This document shows positions 38,801-50,800 of a DNA stretch of 64,000 bases, piece after piece. The position numbers were made by a program, and so were the translations under genes. A model generated the notes under the pieces. The model did not search any database, had not been told where the DNA came from, and was given only the letters and a program-made list of their open reading frames with translations. Source of the DNA: Branchinecta lynchi (taxonomy: Eukaryota > Arthropoda > Branchiopoda > Anostraca > Branchinectidae). The DNA is taken from the NCBI GenBank assembly GCA_023053575.1, contig JAKZAP010000020.1, positions 17,665,998 through 17,729,997 on the forward strand, given 5' to 3'. Numbering within the stretch: position 1 is the first letter of the stretch; each line of letters begins with the position of its first letter.

Positions 38801-41800
38801 TATCCCTTACTTTTTGGGATCCCAAAACGTAAGTGGAGGGATACCTATGACATCGCAAAAGTTGTCCGTCTGTAAGCACGATAACTCTCGAAGGGAAAGA
38901 GATATTTTGATGAAACTTGCTGTGAGGATTCGTTGGGTCGTCGGACCAGTCAAGTTCGTAGATGGGGTTTGTAGCCCTACATTTAGGGGTGGGGGAGGGG
39001 GTTCAAATTAAGGGGCAAACAAAATATTTTGAAACAGCTAATGTGATAGTCGATTATAGGGTAAGAAGACATGCTGAGCACGACGGTGAAAACTATTTTG
39101 TCATCAGTCGAGTAGTTCGCCCGGAATCCGGCCAAAACCGGAAAGTTTGTTAAAAGTAAAAGTTTTATTTGAAGTTGATTAGGAGTTCGATTTAGGGGTA
39201 AGAAGACATGCTGAAGACGATGGTGAACACCATTTTCTCGACGGACACGTAGTTCGCCCGGAATCAAGCCGAAACTGGAAAGTTTGTTAAAATTAGAAGT
39301 TTTATTTCGAGTTGATTAGATGTTCGATTTACGGCAAGAAGACATGTTGAACACTTATGTGGAAACAATTTTCTACCCGGACATGTAGTTCGCCCGGAAT
39401 CCGGCGAAAACCGGAAAGTTGGTTAAAAGTAAAAGTTTAATCTGAAGTTGATTAAATGTTTGATTTATGGGTAAAAAGACAAGCCGAACACGATGGTGAA
39501 AATCATTTTCTCGCTGGACAACTAGTTCGCCCGGAATCCGGCCAAAACCGGAAAATTTGTTAAAGCAAAAGTTATATTAGGTGACAGATTAAGGGGTAAG
39601 AAGAGAGGCTGAGTCGGTTTATGACAATGGTTTTTTACCCGGACATGTAATTATTCCGGAATCCGGTTGTAACCGGATTTTTTTTTAAGTCAAACTTTTA
39701 TTCAAAGTTGATTAGATGTTCTTTATAGGGATAATGAGATACGCTGGTTTGTTTCTGTATTTTTTTTTTTTTTTTGCTGGACTAGTAGTTCGCTTGGAAA
39801 TCGGCAGGAAGTCTCGGTCAGTATCGTAAAAATAGATATGGCTTATAGAGGTATATCTGAACTTGGTTTTCTCTGATGATTAGCCTGTCCAAGACTGAAT
39901 CTGGCGAAGACAAGACTCGATTGTCTGAATCAAATATTAGATTTTTGGGATCCCATCGACACCTTTGGTCTTGTTTTGTTGTCATGTGAGAATTCTTACC
40001 TTAAATCAACAACAACCGTCCGAATGACTCCATTGTTGTCATTTACTCGTATTGAATTTGCGAAGGTGATATTTTCATTACTGCAAAGCTTTGATCTCCT
40101 CAGTGCCAGCATATTTTTGCTAGAAATCACATCCTCGCGTTTATACAGCTTGATCGTCACTTGTCCTTTTCTTGTGAGAGTTACTACTTCTTGTCTTCAA
40201 CAATATTGGAGAGTAAATAAAAGTAAAGGACATATATTCATAAATAATCCTTTAAAGGACCCCTCGCACTATTTACTCTTCAACTTGCATTATTTTAATA
40301 TATTTGAATACTTTAAAACTAGGCTATTCTTGTCAACAAGTAACCCGCGGTTTTGGCTGTTTTAAGCCTTTTCCGACACCCGTTCATTTATAGAGAAAAC
40401 TGGGAAACAATTTACGTAACCGGTTTTTGGGATCCCAAAACGTAAGTGGAGGGATACCTATGACATCGCAAAGTTGTCCGTCTGTAAGCACGATAACTCT
40501 CGAAGGGAATGAGATATTTTGATGAAACTTGGTGTGAGGATTCGTTGGGTCGTCGGACCAGTCAAGTTCGTAGATGGGCTTAGTAGCCCTACATTTAGGG
40601 GTGGGGGAGGGGGTTCAAATTAAGGGGCAAACAAAATATTTTGAAACAGCTAATGTGATAGTCGATTATGGGGTAAGAAGACATGCTGAACACGATGGTG
40701 TTCAACCATTTTGTCATCGGACAATAGGTTCGTCCGGAATCCGGCCAAAACCGAAAAGTTTGTAGAAAGTAAAAGTTTTATTTGAAGTTGATTAGATGTT
40801 CGATTTAGGGGTAGGAAGACATGGAGAAGACGATGGTGAAAACTATTTTCTCGACGGATACGTATTTCGCCCGGAATCCGGCCCAGACCAGAAAGTTTGT
40901 CGAAAGTAAAAGTTCTATTTCGAGTGATTAGATGTTCGATTTAGAGGTAGGAAGACATGCTGAAGACTGGTGAAAACCATTTTGTAATCGGACAAGTAGT
41001 TTGCCGGAAATCCGGTCCAAACCGGAAAGTTTGTTGAAAGTAAAAGTTTTATTTGAAGTTGATTAGATGTTCGATTTAGAGGAAGGAAGACATGGTGAAA
41101 ACTATTTTCTCGACGGACAAGTATTTCGACCGGAATCCGGCCCAAACCGGAAAGTTTGTCAAAATTAAAAGTTTTATTTGTAGTTGATTAGATGTTCGAT
41201 TTAGGACAAGAAGACATGCTGAACACTTATGTGAAAACAATTGTCTACCCGGACATGTAGTTCGCCCGGAATCCGGCCAAAACCGGATAACTTTTGGAAG
41301 TTAAAGTTTTCTTTCTAGCTGATTAGATAAGCGATTTAGGGGTAAGAAGAGATGCTGAGTACCTGTATGACAATCATATTTTACCCGGACATATATTACG
41401 ACCGGAATCCGGCTGGAATTGGAAAATTTGTCATAAGCTAAATTTTTATTTGAAGTTAATTAGATGTTCATTACTGGGGAAAGAAGATACCCTGATTTCG
41501 TCTTTGAGCTTTCTTTTTTCGCCGGACAAGTAGTTCTGGAGTTCGGTCGGAACCGGGAAATTGGCAGAAGTGGCAGGTAGTTTTCGTCAAAACAGATATA
41601 ACTTATAGGGGTAAACACACATGCTGAATCCATATCTGAACTTGGTTTTCTCAGGTGATTAGCTATTTAGCCTTAATCTGTTTCTGAATTTTAATTGTAA
41701 AAATGTTCAAGGAGTTTGGCGATGACTGGATCTGGCTAAGACAAGACCCAGTTATCTCGATCAGATATTGAATTTTTGGGATCCCATCGAAACCTTTGGT

Positions 41801-44800
41801 CTTGTTCTGATGGAAAAACTACTTGCAGCGTGATCGAAAGTAGCAAAACACGGAAAGTGAGAAAATCAGCGGGGTTTTGTTAGACGGTTAGAATGTACCG
41901 TACGAAATGGTGGTCTCCGGGTTTAGAAATATACGGAGTGATTGTGGAAGTAGGTTGCGTTAGTATTATAGGTAAGACAGGTCCTTTAACTTTCACATAT
42001 GCTGCTTTCACATATGCTGATTCACAGCTGCTTTCACATTCAACTTCGTGGAAGGAAACAACCTGTAAACTGATTACAGGTTTGTTTCCTTCCCCGAAGT
42101 TGAACCAGAGGATTGACAGCCTGACGAGGACCCTTGCCAAGAAGGGCCGAAATATCGCTGATGAAGAATCGTAGCTGACGTATCCGTTGTAAATATTTTA
42201 TGAATAAACCCCAACCCACCCCACCCCCTGGATACGGCCTTGACAGTTAGTTACCCATCACTTATCCACTTAATTGGCTTGAAGACCCGCTGAATTTACG
42301 TTACTTTGTTGTTCCGCTATTCACGAATAATCGATTTTCAAATAGTGGAATTTCCGTATGATTTTTGATACCCCTATGCGCTTGTATTTTTGTTTTAGGC
42401 CTTACGAGAAAGATTCATGATTCTTTTTTTGGTTCAGCCACTAAGCAATCTTCACCGACTTCAGCACGGCCCACTGAAAAGCTGCATTAGTGTGGAGATT
42501 AAAATTTCCCACGTCATAGTAGAATTTTCGTTGTGGGGACGGGCGCAGATATTCTGAACGTCATACAATAGTAGATAGTGAAAAAAAATAATCTCTTTGC
42601 AGAATCGAAATAATTCAGTGTATTCAGTTGGCTTTTCAGTTAAACTTTGAGGAACAGATAAATATTCTCTGTCCTAAATAAGTTGGCTTTTCAGTTAAAC
42701 TTTAAGGAACAGATAAATATTCCCTGTTTTCTAGTTACCTGAGTATCGCCGAAGCTCTCCCGAACTATGGAGTACATTACTACGAAGTAAAGGATAAGCG
42801 AAACGTCAGCTGGTGGCTGGGAGTCAGCTTTAAGGGCATTGGACAGTATGATCATTCTGACAGGAAGCGACCTAGACGGGTAAGTCAAGTGCCATTGAGG
42901 GGGAAGCGGGACGGCTGAGGGAGACATTAGGTATTGCCCTACGTCAGGACATTCACTTTTCTAAGGTCGTTTAAAATGTTTAATCGACAGATTAACTGGG
43001 TTTACCGGGAAAAAAGCAAAAAAGAGAAAAGAAAAAACAATAAACCTGTCGTTTTTACTATAAATATGAAAACTAACAAAAGAGAAGGGAACAAGAAAGA
43101 AGGGGAAAAAGAAGAAAAATGGCGGGAACGATTATGTAATAGGACATAACTAAAGCTCAGCTTATAATCACAACTAAGAAACACTTTGGTATGTAATGAT
43201 GTGATTTGAAAACCAGGTGGAACCGAAATCTTCTTGTTTGGAGTCGATTGGGGTTCAGAAGACTCCTGTTTTATTTATTTTTTTCTTTACGGACCAGTAG
43301 TTTGACCGAAATCCTGCAAAACCAGAAATTAGGTATTCTGACGTTTCGTAACCGAGCGTGTTCCGCCCGTCTAACAGTAGTATCCTAGTTACTATTTTTG
43401 TTCGAACGTCGTGAAAAGTGACTACGATGACCGTCTTCTCGAAATAGTAACTAATTAATAGTAACTATTTGCTTACCACGCTCGGGAGCGTAGTAAGCGA
43501 GGTATTATAATTACGATCTCGGCGACGTGATTGGCACGATTAGCCCGTGGCACGAGATTTTCCCGGAAATGGAAAAAAATCGTTCCAGCCTTCGACACAA
43601 AAAAGCTAAAAATCCGTGACGCCATGCGTACTAACTATGGTAAGTAGGGTGGAACACGCTCATAGTGTCCCCAGTCCCTTAAGCCAGTGGTTCCCAACCT
43701 TTTCCGTACCGCGTACCCCTATTCAAGGTTCGAAAAGATTGCGTACCCCCTTTTTCAGAACGTGAAGACAACAGTTATTATCATAAATGGTAAGTCATAC
43801 ATGTGTAAAAATATATACAAAGTCAATGAGGCAATCACTAAAGTAACAATTTTGTCAAATCTTGACTCGACGTCATTAGCAGAATATTTTGTACAGTCGG
43901 CCCAGGCCGTATCCAGGAATTTTTTTTTTTTTTTGGGGGGGGGAGGTTGCCTGCTGGTCGGACAAAAAAGTACAAAAAAACATGGATCAGAGAAAAAAGC
44001 CCATACAAATGATTATTTTTGTATGTTTCGGGGGGGAGGTCAACCCCCTAACCACCACCACCCTGGATACGGCCTTGAGTCAGCCTGTTTCTGTGTTTGG
44101 TTTTGATGTTCTCCTTGCTTTCATCAAGCTACATCGCAAACTTTTTCGTTAGATTAATTAGCAACCTGAATGACAATATCAATTGCAATGTCTTCGATAG
44201 TTCTTGAAACAATATTGTTTGACACAGGAACAGATTTTACGGCAATAGGCTAGCTGTTTTTGAATCAACATTGTTTCACTGACTTTCACTAGGGCTTGTA
44301 ATCAGAGGCGTAACGTACGGTTTGACAACACCCATCCCCCAAAAAGGTCGGCCAGACGATTAAAAAGATTAGAATCTGCGCGAAGCGCCGCGATTTTTAG
44401 TAAAAGCGGTTACTTCAAAAAAAAAGTCGGTCAGTAAAAATACCTTGCCTCTTAAGATACTTTTGGCTGGAGATACCTATGCTGGTAATATTAGGCTTTC
44501 GGCAATCAAAAATGAGTGAGGTGAGATTTTGAAGCTTCAGACTAAATCAATTTTGGTTCCTTCGCGTACCCCTTGCAAGGGTCTCGCGCACCCCTTGGGG
44601 TACGCGTAACACCGGTTGGGAATCACTGCCTTAAGCCACAAGTCAGACAGGAACGTTCCACGGAACGGGAAGACCACTTTTTGACTGTATTTGCTTCCCG
44701 AACAAAAAATCCTATAAAGAAACGTGGCTCCGGGTCAACCTACACTTTGAAAAGTTCCTCCGTATAAAGATGCATTATTTTGCTACTCGGATTCATCTTA

Positions 44801-47800
44801 TCTCTATTTGCTACTAATTTTATCTGCGTAGAGACAAGAATAATCCGAGTAGCAAATACTGCAGTTAACTTTAATCTTTGTACGGAACTTTTTACAGTGT
44901 AGTGCCATAAAGAAACCGGTCAGCATGTGCTTCCTGCTCCCGAATAATAGTCCCAAGCTTATTTGTGTCTTTTTATATGTTTGATTTACTTCCTTTGATT
45001 TACACCGCTTTTAAAAATAGCGGTCACAAATAAATTACTTACTTACAGTTGGATTCACAGATGTAGGAGAGAAGAGTGCACGATCTTTTCTTCCGTCTGT
45101 GTTCTAGGCGGGTAGAGAATTTAAGCGGAGTTCTGCGAAGCCGCAGCTTCTGCACTGTCAGATGTTTGATAACAGATAATATAGGTTTGCGCATCCTTGT
45201 GTTAAGTGTTATGAGAAAATATGTATTACTACCCTTTTAAATGGTAAAATTTCTCGACACACAACATTAAAAGGGTAATAACACTAATCCTGTGTGGATT
45301 ATATAACACCACTTATAACTTATAAGGGTCATAATAAAATTTTCCTCGGGATCCAAAAAGTTACTACGCAAAATTTTGTTCTATGGGGTATAGCAGCTTG
45401 GAGGAATTTACCAAACTTACCAATTTCTTCATATTTGTACTTCCCATCTTGTCTACTACCCATTCCTCCCTCATGATTCCCTGCCCGAAAATATTTTGCC
45501 ATTCACACAGAAAATGAAACACATCCTAATATTTATTATTACATTTGGCGTTAAGCTTCTATCAAACTTCTGACAGTTTGGTAGTAAGTACTTCATTCCA
45601 CGCGTGACAGTCGTGTAAATGGTCGATTTCAGTCGCAGTCAATCGGATCAAAAAGTCTAAACACCCCATCTTGGGGTCCCATCAAAACCTCTCATCTTAT
45701 TTTCTTTCAAAACGCCTATCTCCCTGACTGGTAGGTGTAATTGAGTTTTTCACCTTTTTCAAACACTTCGAATTGATTTATAGCCCTTCTCCTTCTACCT
45801 GTCCGGCTTCATTATCGTTCTTGACAGCCGCCAAATTCAAGTCCGTAGCCCTACTGGGATCCCGGATAGACCCAAAATCCGTTTTGCCTCTCGTTTTGCT
45901 TAAACACCCGAGTAAAACCTCCCTCGGAGCTGGTTAGTACATTCCTTTGTGAAATGATGGAAAATGTGTTGAATAGGCTACTGTTGGGTTGTGTGATTCC
46001 ATAAGACGGTTTATCATCCAGTTGATTGAATAGCCGTTTGTGTTTGTTTGGCTAGGTCGCTGCGAATCATGAAGCATCCCTCTTTTTGGGATCCCAAAAC
46101 GTAAGTTTGAGGGATACCTATGACATCGCAAAAGTTGTCCGTCCGTCAGTCTGTCCGTCTGTCCATCTGTGCGCACTATAACTCACGGAGGGAATGAGAT
46201 ATTTTGATGAAACTTGGTGTGAGGACTCTTTGGGTCAAGAGTAAGGTCGAGTTCGTAGATGGGCTCTGTAGCTCTACATTTAGGGGTGGGGGAGGGTGTT
46301 TAAGTTAAGGGGTAAATGAAATATTTTTAAACAGATGATGTGATAGTCGATTATGGGGTAAGAAGACATGATGAACATGGTGGTGAAAACCATTTTTTCG
46401 CCGGACAAGTAGTTAGCCGAGAATCCGGCCAAAACCGGAAAGTCTCCTAAAAGTAAGTTTTATTTGAAGTTGAGTAGATGTTCGATTTAGGGGTAAGAAG
46501 AATGCTGAACACGACGGTGAAAACCATTTTTTTCGCCGTACAAGTAGTTAGCCCAGAATCCCGCCAAAACCGGAAAGTCTTTTAAAAGTAAAAGTTTTAT
46601 TTGAAGTTGATTAGATATTCGATTTAGGGGTAGAAAGACATGCTGAAAACGATGGTGAAAACCATTTTCTCGCAGGGCAAGAAGTTCGCCCGGAATTCGG
46701 CCAAAACCGGAAAGTTTGTTAAAAGTACAAGTTTTGTCTGAAGTTGATTATATGTTCGATTTAGGGGTAAGAAGACATGCTGAACACTTATTTGAAAAGT
46801 ATTTTCTACCCGGACAACTTGTTCGCCCGGAATCAGGCCAAAACCGGAAAATTTGTTAAAATCAAAAGTTTTATTTGAAGTTGATTAGATTACATATTTA
46901 GGGGTAAGAAGACGCGCTGAATCTGTATATGACACTCTTTTTTTTTACCGGGACATATAGCTTGTTCGGAATCCGGTTGAAACCGGATTTTTTTATAAGA
47001 AGTTTTACTTGAAGTAGATTAGACGTTCTTTATACTTATAAGGAGATACGCTGAATTCGCTTCTAAGCTTTTTTTTTTTTTTTGACAAGTACGGTAGTTC
47101 GTTCGCAATTGTCTGGATCAAGTATTAGATTTTTGGGATCCCATCTAAACCTTTGTTCTTGTTTTTTCATAGAAGAGTCAGTCGGATAATTTTATTGTTT
47201 AGTACTGAGACACCACACGTGCAGCTTTCGGAATTAGGTATCTAGCTCCGGCTATTTGGAATGATATCCCAGTTGGCATTCGGGAGGCTGAACACATTCG
47301 GTCATCTAAAGTAAAACTTAAAAAACATTTATTGGGAGAGGGGAGTTAATTTTCTCTTTTTTTCTTTTAGATTTCGGTATTAAAGGTTAATTTAGTGAGA
47401 GTGTTCTTGTCCCTTTTTTTTTTTTTTTTTTTTTTTAAGAAATTTGTTATAGGTTGAGAATCAGAGGATTGCAGCCGTCCATCATCAGGCTGTTTGAGCC
47501 TTCCCCGGGCGGTTGTGTGTTTATATAGTTTGTTTTGTAATTAGTAGTAAATAAAGCAAGTCAAGCCGAGTCAAGTTTGACTCCTTAAAGATGAACTGAA
47601 GAGCTTGTTTTTACATATTACTGAAATATTTTGACTCAAATAAAGAATTTTGTATTTTTCCAACCCGGGCTCTAGTAATAACGTTCAAAGTGTCCGCTGC
47701 TTTCACGACAAGACAAAATTCATCCGGACGTGGAGAATTTGAATTTGAGCAAACACCTGCATTAATGAGGATGAGTTTAATGGTGATGGGCTCGGAAAAG

Positions 47801-50800
47801 TTATGCCTCTAGAGAGTAGGAAAATAATGTTACGATATGTCTTGCAAGGAATATGACATTTATATTTAATTTTTCGGTAGTTGCTTAGATTTGTAGTTGG
47901 TAAATATGTGTAAAACAAACAAAAAACAAAAATCAACTATTTTTAAAGATTTATCACACAGAAGGCTAATTGTGCCTGTTTCTTGAAAGCTCCGAGTGTT
48001 TTTCTTGCAGATTTAAAACCTGTATATCCCCCCTTGGCATCGGAATAGAGTTATTATTCGTAAGTCCGGTTTTCCGGATATTTCGGAGAAATTACTTATG
48101 ATACACAGGTAGTTGTCGGGTTCAGCTTACCCTCGGCCACCATCTCCTTACCCCCCCCCCCCCCGGTTTATGTGCTAGTTTTTTTGTGTGCATAGTTATT
48201 TTAGAATTGTTCTTCCTTTCTTTTCTTTACTTTACTACACTTGTGTTACGTTTAGAATTATGGGTAATAAATTAATTAGTGTTCTTATTGCGACATTTAT
48301 TCCACTAATGCAGGGCTTTAGACCGAAGTCTTTCTAGGGCCTGTGTCGCCCCAGTTAACTATTTCACTTACTTCAGTTGTAAATTACGGAGAGAAGACTG
48401 GTAGGCCTACGAATTCAGTATACATACATACATACTCTTTAATCCGGAAAAAGAAATTCCATATTGACTAACCTAATACAGAAATACAAACAAAAACAAT
48501 AACAGTAACATAACTAATATCACCTACCCACCTGGGAAACCAAAAAGATCGGAATTGATCTTATCTCAGATGGGTAATGATAACTGCATAAACGGGGTAC
48601 TCACTCCCTCGATAAGACTATTACCGCAATAATTATGTACAACCCGGAGTCTAATGGATTCCCGGCTCCTGCGAACTACCTCCGCAAAATCAGGCAGTGT
48701 AGCATCAGAAAACATTTCCGTAGCGCTACACCAAGATGGCAGAGAATGTAGGAGACGGAACGAATTATTGTAACACACGCGTATTGTAGTAAATGCCTTA
48801 ACTGTATGTGACGAAATCATCCCAACACCGTGCAGACAAGTACAGTAACTTCGAAACAGAAGATTTTTAACCCCAGTAGAGCAATTGCTGAACCGTCTTA
48901 TTAGCATATTTGCTCGTATGCAGTGAGATCTGTACAAGTGTTTCATTACATACAAGTGTTAACATCTGTACAAGTGTTAAATATAAAAGTATGTTTATCG
49001 TCCTTCTATTTTCGGAAACGATACCTGGCTCGTCTCCAGGTTTCTAATCTCATTTTAATCAAAGCTTCTCCGTATGGTGATTGATTGCACTAATGCAGGG
49101 TGGGCTGTATAATTTTTTAGTAACTTGGGTTAGCAAGCGGTCTGTTTATGGTAATTGACGATGCAGCTTTGAATCCTGCGGAAGATGAATGAGTTCTGGA
49201 ATATTTCTTTTGTTGAGTCAGCCTATGACGTAAAAGGCGTGACGCAGAGTGCGAATGTATGAAGCGGAAATGTGCTTTTGAAATATGGCTACACTCGTGT
49301 GAAAAGGAACGGATCTGGTCAGAAATAGAAAAAAGAACATAGAAAATAAATCGGAGCACCAAAGATCTTAGCAGTAGTTGATTTAGGAATGATTTTGTTT
49401 TACAATTTATAAGTTGTACTCCTCAATTTTGAGGGAAATAAATGAATAAATAAATAGTAGTATATGGAAGAGTAAGTAATTTAACAGAGGCGGGGGGCAA
49501 AGCTGGACTGAGTTTATTGGCCATTGGTTTGGTTCTTGGGTTCCTCTTTATCTGAATATCAAGTTGAGCCCATGCCTTCTTTGTAAACAGGGAGAATATG
49601 AACCTCTTACTTTCGCAGTTCATGCCCTTAAGACTTTGTTTTGTTGCTAAGTGTAGGCCTATTAGTCTTGTCTAGGTCTGTTTATCAAGTTTCGATCTAC
49701 CTACTTGACTTGTCTCAAAGAAGTATAAATTCAAAATGAGTAGTAAGTTTTTTACTGATATTTGTCTTGTACCACCTTTTGGTCTCGTTTGCCACACGTA
49801 TTTTTGTAATATATGCTGGGAGAACGGGTTCACTTCGGTTTTCGTATTTAAAGATCGAAAACTAAATGTTCAAAATCTAGCTTTAAATATCGTATTATTT
49901 ACACAACTGAAGGGGAAAGATTGAAGAACAATATTTGAAAAGAAAATCTGGTATTTCGGAATCTAATTATGTTTGTAATTAAATTATGTTCTGAGCTGGC
50001 AGTGAATAGCGTCTAGCGAAAAGAAGCCTTGTGTTTTCAGTTCGATTAGAGCATTCTGGAGAAAAGGGAAATTTTGATGTTGCTTCTTTCTTTCCGCGTT
50101 CTTGTTTAAGTTCAATTTCTTTCTTTCAGATATTTCATTGGAAACAATTGGAGAACCTGTACTTCCGTGACAAGAAATTTTCCATTGAAGTCCATGATGC
50201 TAAGAAGTAAGTGTAGGCACGACCCCAGCTGTCAAAGGGCTCTCGTCTTCGCTACATCAGCGTCGGGTTTTACGCTTTCATGCCACCTGTGGCTGAAAGT
50301 CCTTAAAGCGTTCGTGCCAGTACAACTTAGTCAAAACGAATAAGTCAGCTAGGATAGTCAGGAACCCTGTCCTTATTTATTTATTCATTTATTTCCCTCA
50401 GAATTGAGGAGTACAAAATAATGTATAAAACAGAACTATGCCTAAACCATCTGGTCCATTCATTAACGCATAAATACTATAATAATACACACGATTTTGA
50501 CAACGTAAGTTACATTTATTTACGCACTATATCAATCACTTGTTAAAAATGGGTACAGGTTATGGCTTTGGAGGGCTACCGAAGCTTTTTTATAAAAGTT
50601 GGTCATCTTTTTCCTCAAAATTAATACTGGGTCTTTTACTTTAAAATGGAAAACCAACTGCGAATTACGGAAAGAAATGGTGAACCCAAGGAGAAATTTG
50701 GAAAATTTGAAATATGAAATTTTAATAGCAGATATGTCGCAAATTCGGAAATTTTCTACGATTGTTGCAGCAAAAAGAACATGAGGTAAAGCAACAGCGG

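Noticed and set aside
42934..43149. Lysine-rich 71-codon frame
   Set aside because: Produced by a purine-rich stretch; no splice sites or homology.
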